Assembly (NCBI GenBank): GCA_035391225.1
Contig: DAOPKN010000001.1
Location: 184,736 to 248,735, forward strand
Length of the DNA stretch: 64,000 bases
Origin: DAOPKN01 sp035391225
Lineage (GTDB): Bacteria > Thermotogota > Thermotogae > MWEM01
Reading direction: 5' to 3'
Position numbers and translations under genes: made by a program
The notes under the pieces: model-generated
Seen by the model: the letters and a program-made list of their open reading frames with translations, nothing else
The model's database searches: none
What the model was told of the DNA's origin: nothing
Part shown: in pieces, positions 7,649 to 15,170 of the stretch
Numbering within the stretch: position 1 is the stretch's first letter
Layout: each line of letters begins with the position of its first letter

Positions 7649-8794
7649 ATGATCAAATACGTTATGCCAAAAGGGCTTAATGTAGAAGAAGAGCGAGAAG
7701 AAGGGAATTTCCTCTATGGCCGGTTTTCCTTTGCCCCAATGGAAAAGGGCTTTGCTACGACCATCGGGAATTCTTTGAGGCGTGTTTTGCTGTCCTCGAT
7801 AATGTCCCTTGCCATTACCCGGATCAAGATCCCGAACAAGTTCCACGAATACGATACCCTTTCCGGGGTGCGAGAAGACATACTTGAAATCATCATGAAT
7901 ATCAAAAAAATCCAGATTCGCCCGGATCTGGCGTTTGACAAGGAAATTGAGTTGGTTTTGAAGGTGGAAGAGCCCGGAATCGTAACGGCTGCCCAGATTG
8001 AATCCCCTGCGGGAATCACCATCACCAACCCCGAGCAGAAAATCGCAACCCTTGACCAGGAAGGGATGCTGGAAATCCACATGTACGCGGAGATGGGCAA
8101 GGGGTACGTGCCGGTTGCGGAGCAAGAAAAACCCGATGATATCCAGGTGATTCCCATCGATGGGATTTTTAGCCCGGTTGTTCGGGTGAATTTCCGGGAA
8201 GAAAACGTCCGGGTCGAGAAGAAAACCGATTACGACAAGCTCATCTTGGAGATCTGGACCAAGAAGAACATTTCTCCAAAGGATGCCCTCCGGATTTCGG
8301 CGAACATCCTCATCAAGCACTTCCATATCCTGGAAGAAAACCTCCCGGAACCCGAATCGTTCCTGGGGAACTTCCCCATTACCTTGCCGGAGGAATGGCC
8401 CGGGGCTGGGGAGAAGGAGCAGGGTGTGCTGGCCGAAGAGGACGACATGGAAGATGAGGATCAGAAGCCCATCGAACTGGAGGAACCGGACGGCGACGAG
8501 GAGGAAGAAAAGGAAGACGAACCTGAGGAGGAAACGGAAGATGAGACGGATACGACGGTGGCCGTTTCTGAGCCTCCTCCCTCTGCTGACACGCTGGAAA
8601 GTCGGTCGATCGAAGACCTCGGACTTTCGGTTCGCTCCCTGAATTGCCTGAAACGGGACAAGATCAACACCATCGGTGATTTGCTCAGCCATTCGGTCGC
8701 GGACCTTCTGAAAATCCGAAACTTTGGCCAGAAATCACTGGATGAGGTACGGGAAAAACTCCAGGAAAAGTATTCCCGTGATCTGGAAGCCTGA
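7649..8794 (+). CDS. rpoA: DNA-directed RNA polymerase subunit alpha, long acidic linker
   Basis: A 381-residue alpha subunit, longer than the usual 310-340. Residues 1-235 are the N-terminal dimerisation and assembly domain (TTIGNSLRRVLLSS is diagnostic). Residues 315-381 are the C-terminal DNA- and activator-binding domain (IEDLGLSVRSLNCLKRDKI), including the arginine that contacts UP-element DNA. Between them is a linker of about 77 residues, dominated by Glu and Asp from 264 to 300, where most bacteria have about 15-20. The ATG has a GGGAGGGATG site upstream. Confidence 0.97.
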   Translation: MIKYVMPKGLNVEEEREEGNFLYGRFSFAPMEKGFATTIGNSLRRVLLSSIMSLAITRIKIPNKFHEYDTLSGVREDILEIIMNIKKIQIRPDLAFDKEIELVLKVEEPGIVTAAQIESPAGITITNPEQKIATLDQEGMLEIHMYAEMGKGYVPVAEQEKPDDIQVIPIDGIFSPVVRVNFREENVRVEKKTDYDKLILEIWTKKNISPKDALRISANILIKHFHILEENLPEPESFLGNFPITLPEEWPGAGEKEQGVLAEEDDMEDEDQKPIELEEPDGDEEEEKEDEPEEETEDETDTTVAVSEPPPSADTLESRSIEDLGLSVRSLNCLKRDKINTIGDLLSHSVADLLKIRNFGQKSLDEVREKLQEKYSRDLEA

Positions 8795-8818
8795 CGAAAA
8801 AAAGGAAAGGAGAATACT

Positions 8819-9178
8819 ATGCGCCATCGAAACAAAGTCAATCGCCTGGGCAGGGCCAGTGACCATCGCAAAGCCTTGATCCGAAACATGACAAGGGACG
8901 TTTTGACCCATGGAAGCATCGTCACCACGCTCCCCAAGGCAAAGGCCGTGCGCCCGTTCGTGGAAAAGATCATTACCCGGGCCAAAAAGGGAGACGTTCC
9001 CGCGCGAAGGTACATCAACCGATTCTTGCACGATTCCCGGTTGACCAATAAAGTGGTCGAGGAAGTAGCCAAGGATTTCCAGGCGCGACCCGGCGGATAC
9101 ACTCGGATCCTGAAGTTGGGAAAACGTCGTGGAGATGCTGCGGAAATGGCCATTTTCCAACTGGTGAAAAACGACTGA
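8819..9178 (+). CDS. rplQ: 50S ribosomal protein L17
   Basis: A 119-residue L17, the last gene of the alpha operon. The start MRHRNKVNRLGRASDHRKAL and the ITRAKKG region are diagnostic; L17 lies near the polypeptide exit tunnel. A GGAGAATACT ribosome site precedes the ATG, and a strong terminator begins 17 bases after the stop. Confidence 0.97.
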   Translation: MRHRNKVNRLGRASDHRKALIRNMTRDVLTHGSIVTTLPKAKAVRPFVEKIITRAKKGDVPARRYINRFLHDSRLTNKVVEEVAKDFQARPGGYTRILKLGKRRGDAAEMAIFQLVKND

Positions 9179-9195
9179 TGCCCACCCCATAATAC

Positions 9196-9220
9196 AGCGG
9201 CCGCAATGGCCGCTTTTTTT
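9196..9220 (+). terminator. intrinsic terminator of the ribosomal operon
   Basis: GCGGCC (9197-9202) pairs with GGCCGC (9208-9213) over a five-base loop, and seven T residues follow. An A-T pair extends the stem by one. It closes the spc/alpha operon, yet the next gene starts only 19 bases later. Confidence 0.9.
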
Positions 9221-9238
9221 CTTGGAAGTGGAATCCTG

Positions 9239-10357
9239 GTGGAATGGAAACGCGCACTTTTCTTGTTTTTCTTTGTCATACTCTACCTGGTGCTGGTTTT
9301 GCTCGGCAACGTGAACCTTTCCAGTGCCGTGCAAAATTCGCGCTTCGTGGTGCTGGAGTCGCAGCAGCGCCAATGGTCGGCGGTGGGGATTTTGCTGGCT
9401 TTGCTGGGCCCCTTCGTGCTACGGAGGGTGCCTTTCGTGCAGATGGTTCCGTTTGCTTTCGTGGGTGTTGTGGGCTTGCTGGTGCTGGTTCTACCGTTCG
9501 GCGAAAGCATTGGGGGATCCACGCGCTGGTTTTCCCTTCCCGGCTTTTCGCTGCAGCCATCCGAGCTCGCAAAGCCCCTGATGGTTTTCCTTCTGCCGCT
9601 GGTTTTCGAGAAAACCACGGCCCGTGAAGTTGCCCATGCGCTGAACCTGCTCTTCACCGCGATCGTTGCGATCCTTGTTTTCCTCGAACCGGATTTGGGC
9701 ACCGCCATCGTTTTCTTTGTGTTGTTCCTGGTGCATTTCTTCCTCACTGCCAAGAATTGGAAACGGCTGCTGTTGGCATTTTCCCTTCTGGTGCTCTGTG
9801 CGGTATTGCTGTATTCTTTCGCGCTCAAGCCCCATCAAAAAGATCGGCTGAGCGCTTTTTTCGATCCGGTGGCGAACCCGGAAACGTACTACCAAACCCG
9901 CCAATCCATCACGATGGTGGGATCCGGTGCGTTGGTGGGGAGAGGCTACCGCCAAGGGCCGGGGAACCTTTTCGGCTTCTTGCCCGCGGATCACACTGAC
10001 TTCGTGCTGGCGGTTTTTGGCGAAGAGTTTGGTTTCGTGGGGTTGTGTTGCTTTTTTGGCCTGTGGGGAATTTTCCTGGGGTTGATCCTTCGGCTGGCGC
10101 TACGTGCGGATGCTTTTTTTCGTCAAATTCTTGCGGGGATATTTGCCCTTTTCTTCTTCCAGGTGTTCTACAACGCCGCAATGGTTTTGGGGCTGGTTCC
10201 CGTTACCGGGCTTCCATTGCCTTTTTTCACCTACGGGGGGAGTTCGATGGTCAGCAACTCTTTTTTGGTGAGCGTATGCATTTACTGTATCGGTTTCGGG
10301 GAAGCGGAGGCAAAAAGTGGAAAACAAGCAAGGGCACGTACATCTGTGCGGGGATGA
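9239..10357 (+). CDS. SEDS-family peptidoglycan polymerase (RodA/FtsW-like)
   Basis: A 372-residue protein with about ten hydrophobic segments. The motifs QPSELAKP, FLEPDLGTA, LPADHTDFVLAVFGEEFG and GLPLPFFTYGGSS are those of the RodA/FtsW/SpoVE family, which polymerises lipid II glycan strands. RodA or FtsW identity cannot be fixed from sequence alone; no penicillin-binding protein gene is nearby. I chose the GTG at 9239, preceded by GGAAGTGG; an in-frame ATG at 9206 lies inside the upstream terminator hairpin and is unlikely. The gene has no obvious room for its own promoter after that terminator. Confidence 0.9.
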   Translation: MEWKRALFLFFFVILYLVLVLLGNVNLSSAVQNSRFVVLESQQRQWSAVGILLALLGPFVLRRVPFVQMVPFAFVGVVGLLVLVLPFGESIGGSTRWFSLPGFSLQPSELAKPLMVFLLPLVFEKTTAREVAHALNLLFTAIVAILVFLEPDLGTAIVFFVLFLVHFFLTAKNWKRLLLAFSLLVLCAVLLYSFALKPHQKDRLSAFFDPVANPETYYQTRQSITMVGSGALVGRGYRQGPGNLFGFLPADHTDFVLAVFGEEFGFVGLCCFFGLWGIFLGLILRLALRADAFFRQILAGIFALFFFQVFYNAAMVLGLVPVTGLPLPFFTYGGSSMVSNSFLVSVCIYCIGFGEAEAKSGKQARARTSVRG

Positions 10358-10706
10358 CCACGCGGTGATAGGTTTGGTGGGACTGGCAAGACGCTCCGGA
10401 AAGGTCTTCTTTGGGAAAGAGGGGATTCGCAAGTGCCTTCGGGAGACCCCCGCGAAAAAAAAGTTGCTGCTCATGAGTAACGATATTAGCGAAAGCGCAA
10501 AACAAGACTGGATCAGCAGGGCCGCGCATGCAAACGCACTGCTTCTGCAGTTAGCGCAGACCAACAAATGGCAACTGGGAAAGGCACTGGGGTTGCAAGA
10601 ACTAAGTGCAGTGGGTATTTCCGAAGATTCGCTGGTGCTTGCCATCCTGAAAAAGGAGGGGATTGGCAGCAGTGTTCGGTTACCTGCGACCGGTAAGGGG
10701 TCCTGA
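10317..10706 (+). CDS. L7Ae/YlxQ-like RNA-binding protein
   Basis: A 129-residue protein whose core, GLVGLARRSGKVFFG, then KLLLMSNDISESAKQ and GKALG, matches the L7Ae-like kink-turn RNA-binding family (YlxQ/YbxF type). It probably binds a kink-turn RNA, perhaps in the ribosome, but the partner is unknown. The GTG start overlaps the end of the RodA-like gene by 41 bases and has a perfect GGAGG seven bases upstream. The C-terminus overlaps the next gene as well. Confidence 0.75.
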   Translation: MENKQGHVHLCGDDHAVIGLVGLARRSGKVFFGKEGIRKCLRETPAKKKLLLMSNDISESAKQDWISRAAHANALLLQLAQTNKWQLGKALGLQELSAVGISEDSLVLAILKKEGIGSSVRLPATGKGS

Positions 10707-11589
10707 GCACGAGTTTTTCTATTTCCGGGCCCATTACTGTGGGATGTGCATGGCGCTCAAACATGACGGAGGCAACTTTTGCCGGTTGTTCCTCTCCTAC
10801 GACCAGGCCTTTGTGCACATGCTATTGTCCGCCTACCTGCATGTGCCCCCACGCTTGCACTGGAGCAACTGCATCCTTCACCCGGTTCGCAAGCGTCCGA
10901 TGGTGCACCAGGATGCGCTGGCGCGCGAGGTGACGGCTGTTTCCCGCTTCCTGGCGGAGAAAAAGCTGCTCGATGACGTACACGACGAAAAGGGTTTGCG
11001 GAAATGGGGTGCGCTGCGGTTGCTGTCCCTATCCCGCAAGCGGGGGGAACGCAAGTCCCAGGAAACCATGCAACAGCAAACGCAAAAGGAGTTCCAGGCA
11101 ATGTCCAGCAGGGAACAGGAGAAATCGGGTTCGGTGGAAAGCCTATCCGGCTCGTTTGGGAAGGTTCTCAGGGCCTTGGGGGCGGGCTTTTTCCCCGCCC
11201 TACCACGCCAGCAAGAGAAGCAACTCCTGGACTTTCTGGAATTGGTGGGGAAATGGTTGTACGTGATGGATTGCATCGACGATCTGCAGGAAGATATTTG
11301 CAAAAAGAGGTATAATCCGTTAAAATACATGTATGCAGCTACTTTGCTCGATCCCTCCGGGAAGCAAAGCATGGAAGCCCGGGTTCGGGAAATCCGGCGA
11401 CAAGAAGAATGGCGTGTCAAGCTTCTGGTGGCACACATGCACGAAACTTTTTCGCTCTTCCAAGAACGGTTGGATTTTCGGCGGCACGAATTGCAGGACT
11501 TTGTGACCCTTTGCATTCCATGGGTCAGTGGTACGGTTCTTCGCGGAGAGCACAAGGGAGGAAAAAAAAGTGAACATGGACCCGTATAA
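10672..11589 (+). CDS. DUF5685 family protein
   Basis: About 305 residues, unknown function. The start MFGYLRP, the YCGMC pair near residues 22-26 and the late motif DCIDDLQEDICKKRYNPL match what I remember of DUF5685, a family often found beside a J-domain protein in Clostridia. The acidic motif DxxDDxxxD followed by YNP recalls the Asp-rich sites of the all-alpha prenyltransferase fold, which is inference only. The GTG at 10672 gives the family start with AAAGGAGGG 11 bases before; a TTG at 10663 is too close to that site. It overlaps the genes on both sides. Confidence 0.7.
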   Translation: MFGYLRPVRGPEHEFFYFRAHYCGMCMALKHDGGNFCRLFLSYDQAFVHMLLSAYLHVPPRLHWSNCILHPVRKRPMVHQDALAREVTAVSRFLAEKKLLDDVHDEKGLRKWGALRLLSLSRKRGERKSQETMQQQTQKEFQAMSSREQEKSGSVESLSGSFGKVLRALGAGFFPALPRQQEKQLLDFLELVGKWLYVMDCIDDLQEDICKKRYNPLKYMYAATLLDPSGKQSMEARVREIRRQEEWRVKLLVAHMHETFSLFQERLDFRRHELQDFVTLCIPWVSGTVLRGEHKGGKKSEHGPV

Positions 11590-12187
11590 GGAGCTGGGAG
11601 TATCACCGGGCGCAAGCAGGGACGAGATCCGGGATGCGTATGGGAAGTTGGCCAAGAAATACCATCCCGATCGTTTCCAAGAAGATTACATGAAAGAACT
11701 GGCGGAAGAGAAAATGAAAAAGATCAACGAAGCGTACGATTTCCTCATGAAAGGGGCTTCGTCGCGCTCTTCTTCGGCTTCCTCGTCACGTGGCAGCCAA
11801 ACCGCGCAAAACACCGCCAACGAGGAACCGGCCTTTTTTCGCCAGGTGCGCCAATTGCTCCAGGGAAGGAGATTCCAAGAAGCTTTTGACCTGCTGAACA
11901 CCAATCCCGTGAAGAACGCCGAGTGGTACTACCTTGCAGGGGTTTCGCTCATGAACCTGGGGCAATACGAAACGGGCTTGGGCCACTTGGAAAAAGCGGT
12001 TTCGCTCGAACCGCAGAACGTGGAGTACGTGCAGGCATTCCAGCAAGCGCGGAATGCTTCCTTCTTTACCCGAAGAGCCGGGTACGTGCGTGGGGGCGGC
12101 GCAAGCTGCTGTGAGATCTGCGCTGCGGCCTGGTGCTTGGATACCTGCTGCGAATGTGGCGGTGGTGACTGTATCACGTGCTGCTGA
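11570..12187 (+). CDS. J-domain protein with TPR-like region and Cys-rich tail
   Basis: A 205-residue protein in three parts. Residues 1-60 are a J domain with the HPD motif at 32-34, needed to stimulate Hsp70. A serine-rich linker (about 64-76) follows, and then a TPR-like helical stretch (about 85-160). The last 26 residues contain ten cysteines in CC, CxxC and CxC groupings, probably a metal or membrane-associated knot. It is not DnaJ itself: it lacks the Gly/Phe region and CXXCXGXG zinc repeats. GTG start after AAGGGAGG; it overlaps the DUF5685 gene by 20 bases, so the pair is co-translated. Confidence 0.8.
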   Translation: MNMDPYKELGVSPGASRDEIRDAYGKLAKKYHPDRFQEDYMKELAEEKMKKINEAYDFLMKGASSRSSSASSSRGSQTAQNTANEEPAFFRQVRQLLQGRRFQEAFDLLNTNPVKNAEWYYLAGVSLMNLGQYETGLGHLEKAVSLEPQNVEYVQAFQQARNASFFTRRAGYVRGGGASCCEICAAAWCLDTCCECGGGDCITCC

Positions 12188-12197
12188 GGTACGTGGC

Positions 12198-12674
12198 ATG
12201 AGGGTGCTTTTCTTTTCCGATTCCCACGTTCCACGCGCGCAACCTTTTCTCCCGGAAAGCCTATTGCGGGAGATGGAGCGCGTGGATCTGGTGCTGGGAT
12301 TGGGGGATTACGCATCGCGCGAGGTTTTAGAGTACATCTGGGGGTCGCATATTCGCTTCGAAGGCGTATGCGGAAACATGGATCCACAGCAGCTGCAGAA
12401 GGATTTACCGCAGCGTAAGGAACTGACGCTGGAAGGGTATTCCTTCGTGCTGGTGCATGGATGGGGAGCCCCCAACGGGCTGGAGAAGCGGATCCTTTCT
12501 TCCCTGGACAAAAAACCCCAGGTTTGCCTCTTTGGGCACAGCCATGTATGCAGCGACCGCAAACTGGGTGGGGTACGATTCATGAACCCAGGGCCATGCC
12601 AACCCGGGGGAAGCTTCGGCACGCTCGCGATTTCTGCAACGGGAATCCAGGCAAGCTGGGTTTCCCTGGACTAA
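12198..12674 (+). CDS. YfcE/MJ0936-type metallophosphodiesterase
   Basis: A 158-residue calcineurin-like phosphoesterase of the small YfcE/MJ0936 type. The metal-binding motifs come in order: FSDSHVP near residue 8, GLGDY, CGNMD (in place of GNHD or GNCD), LVHG and FGHSHV. These enzymes hydrolyse phosphodiesters in vitro; the physiological substrate is usually unknown. The ATG at 12198 removes a spurious upstream extension. Its stop overlaps the stop of the convergent copper ATPase gene. Confidence 0.85.
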   Translation: MRVLFFSDSHVPRAQPFLPESLLREMERVDLVLGLGDYASREVLEYIWGSHIRFEGVCGNMDPQQLQKDLPQRKELTLEGYSFVLVHGWGAPNGLEKRILSSLDKKPQVCLFGHSHVCSDRKLGGVRFMNPGPCQPGGSFGTLAISATGIQASWVSLD

Positions 12675-15037
12675 GGGAGAATTTGGGCCGGGTAATCCAT
12701 GCTCGCAAGTTTGTGCAGCACGGTTTCGAGATTGTCCGTGCGCACGGTCAATTTCTTCTCTTCCAGCGATACGGAAAAATCGTTGACGCCCAGTTCGGAA
12801 AGAGCCTTGGAAATTCGAAGCTTGCAGTGGTTACAAGACATGTCCGGAACGAGAAGCGCGTACACTTCCATTTTCTCCCCCCCTTTCTCGCGCAATTGCC
12901 GGGGTATGCGCATGGAATTGAGAATCACCGTGATGGAGCTAATGGCCATGGCCAATTCTGCCATGGCTGGATGTAGCAAACCCGCCATGGCCGTGGGAAT
13001 GGCAATCACGTTGTAGAGGAACGCCCAAAACAAGTTCTGGCGAATGATGGCGAAGGTTATGCGCGAAATTTGCAGGGCATCCACCACCCTTTTTATTCCC
13101 CCATCGACGATCACGATATCGGCATTTTCCATCGCGATGTCTGTTCCACTTCCCATGGCGACACCCACCTGCGATGCTTTCAATGCGGGAGCGTCGTTCA
13201 TCCCATCTCCCACCATCATGACCTGTCTTCCCTGTGATTGCAACTCGTGGATGACCGAAAGCTTGTCGGCGGGCATTTGCGCGGCGAACACCCGGGAAAT
13301 GCCTGCCCTCCGTGCGATGCTTTGCGCGGTTTTCTCCACGTCGCCGGTAACCATGATCGGTTCCATTCCCCTTTGCACAAGTTGCGCAATGGCGCGGGGA
13401 GTTTCGGGGCGCAAGGGATCTTCCAACACCACGTACCCCTGGAACTTTTCCGCCCAAAATACTTCCACCACCGTGAAGCCTTCCGAAAGGAAGGAAGCGT
13501 ACTGTTCGGGGGTCTTTGGTTTTCCCACGGTCAAGGTTTTGCCTTCAAACAAGCAGCGCATACCTTGTCCCGGGATTTCTTGCACGTCCGAAATCGCCCC
13601 GGAAAGCGCAGGGTTTCCCTCCGGGAAGGCACTTCCAAGAGGATGCCGGGAATTGGATTCCAACGTGGAAACAACCGCGAACATCCTTTCCGAAAGCGAA
13701 TGCGAATGTACCGAAGGCTTTCCCATGGTCAACGTTCCCGTTTTGTCGAACAGCACGACCTCCACGTTTTGGAGCGTCTGGATGGCCTGTGCGTTTCGTA
13801 TGACAAGCCGCTTGCGGGATGCCACGGTGGAGGCCCCGACCAGTGCCATGGGAACTGCCAGCCCAAGCGCGCAGGGACACGCAATCACCAACGTGGCGAC
13901 GAAAACGAAAACGGAGTAGGAAAGGGCGCCTTGTTGCAGCGGGATCCAAGGCAGAAAGGATTGCAGGTTTTGCAGCAACCCGGACAAATGCGGGAACGCG
14001 AAGAACCAGAACAATGCGGATGCAACCGCGAGAAGGAAGACCGTGGGGACGAACCAGAGGGTGACACGGTCCGCAACTGCCTGGATGGGCACACGGGTTC
14101 CCTGGGCCTCTTGTACCAGGCTAATCATGCGGTTCAAGAAAAGCGCATCACCCACGCGCGTGACCTCCATTTCCAAAGGTGCCCCAAGATTCAGAGATCC
14201 CCCGGTGAGGGGGTCTCCGGGTCCCTTTTCCACGGGCAAAGGCTCGCCGGATACCATGGACTCATCCACCCCGGAAAAACCCTCCACCACAACCCCATCC
14301 AGTGGTATGCGCTCCGAGGAGAGCACCTTCACCCTTTGCTGCAGAAGCACGTTTTCCACGGGAACCATCTGCCATTCCCCGGAAAAACGAACGCGTGCAA
14401 CCGCGGGTTGCAATTCCATGAGCTGCCGGATCTGGCGTGTGGCCTTCTGCTTCAAACGGTGTTCGAGGTAACGCCCCACCAGGTGCAGCGTAAGGATCAT
14501 CATGCCAATCGTTCCAAACGAGGCGATGGGCAATCCAGACAGGTGTAGCCAGGAGGTAGAAAGAGCGGTAAGCGTTCCGAGAGAAACCAGGGTATCCATG
14601 TTGCTATGCCAGTGGCGAAGAGCAATCCATGCTCCCCGCAAGGTTTTGCGTCCCGCAAGCAACACCAACACTACCCCCGCCAGGCTTTCGGCCAGGACAA
14701 AGTGCGGAAGGGAAAACCCCGACATGTGCAAGAGCATCAGCAGCGACATGGGAACGGTGATGACCAGGGCGAAAAGCAAGGAAGCGCTTTGCCCACCAAA
14801 CCCCTCGCGCTCTTTCTCGGAATGCCTGCGCTCCGAAAGATCGTACCCAACGTTTCGGACACTTTGCTGGAGCACTTCGAAAGCGACGGGTTTGTCCGAA
14901 AGCACGAACGCGGACCCCGTGGCAAGGTTTACCGTGGCAAACGAAACACCTGACGTTTTGGCCAGGGCTTTTTCCACGGTTTTTGCACAAGTGGCACAGG
15001 TCATTCCCGAAACATACACCGTTTTCTTCTCTTGCAT
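12671..15037 (-). CDS. copA: copper-translocating P1B-type ATPase with HMA domains at both ends
   Basis: A 788-residue P-type ATPase. An N-terminal metal-binding HMA domain has GMTCATC near residues 12-17. The transmembrane CPC motif (ACPCALGLAVP, near 387-389) marks copper/silver specificity, and DKTGTLT near 431, SRHPLGSA and GDGMNDAPAL form the catalytic domains. After the last membrane segments a second HMA-like domain begins near 723 (MEVYALLVPDMSCNHC), as if a CopZ chaperone were fused to the C-terminus. I chose the ATG at 15037, nine bases after GGAG; an upstream TTG lacks a site. It is downstream of groEL but separated by a terminator. Confidence 0.92.
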   Translation of the reverse strand: MQEKKTVYVSGMTCATCAKTVEKALAKTSGVSFATVNLATGSAFVLSDKPVAFEVLQQSVRNVGYDLSERRHSEKEREGFGGQSASLLFALVITVPMSLLMLLHMSGFSLPHFVLAESLAGVVLVLLAGRKTLRGAWIALRHWHSNMDTLVSLGTLTALSTSWLHLSGLPIASFGTIGMMILTLHLVGRYLEHRLKQKATRQIRQLMELQPAVARVRFSGEWQMVPVENVLLQQRVKVLSSERIPLDGVVVEGFSGVDESMVSGEPLPVEKGPGDPLTGGSLNLGAPLEMEVTRVGDALFLNRMISLVQEAQGTRVPIQAVADRVTLWFVPTVFLLAVASALFWFFAFPHLSGLLQNLQSFLPWIPLQQGALSYSVFVFVATLVIACPCALGLAVPMALVGASTVASRKRLVIRNAQAIQTLQNVEVVLFDKTGTLTMGKPSVHSHSLSERMFAVVSTLESNSRHPLGSAFPEGNPALSGAISDVQEIPGQGMRCLFEGKTLTVGKPKTPEQYASFLSEGFTVVEVFWAEKFQGYVVLEDPLRPETPRAIAQLVQRGMEPIMVTGDVEKTAQSIARRAGISRVFAAQMPADKLSVIHELQSQGRQVMMVGDGMNDAPALKASQVGVAMGSGTDIAMENADIVIVDGGIKRVVDALQISRITFAIIRQNLFWAFLYNVIAIPTAMAGLLHPAMAELAMAISSITVILNSMRIPRQLREKGGEKMEVYALLVPDMSCNHCKLRISKALSELGVNDFSVSLEEKKLTVRTDNLETVLHKLASMDYPAQILP

Positions 15038-15126
15038 TTCCATCCACTCCAAGTTAGCATTGACAAACTAAGAGACGGTAGCCAAGGGGCTTTTGTTCCG
15101 GCACAACGGTTTTCGCCGAATGGACC

Positions 15127-15155
15127 AAAAAAAACCCCCCCAATAAAAGGGGGGG
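15127..15155 (-). terminator. intrinsic terminator of groESL
   Basis: On the minus strand, seven C residues and seven G residues form a perfect stem with a seven-base T/A loop, followed by eight T residues (15134-15127). It lies 16 bases after the groEL stop. Confidence 0.92.
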
Positions 15156-15170
15156 TGGAAGAGAAAGGAA

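Noticed and set aside
7253..8692. A 479-codon minus-strand frame opposite rpsD and rpoA
   Set aside because: Same explanation; rpoA is certain on the plus strand.
9206..9238. Upstream ATG as the start of the RodA-like gene
   Set aside because: It lies within the terminator hairpin of the ribosomal operon and has no ribosome site; GTG 9239 has GGAAGTGG at the right distance.
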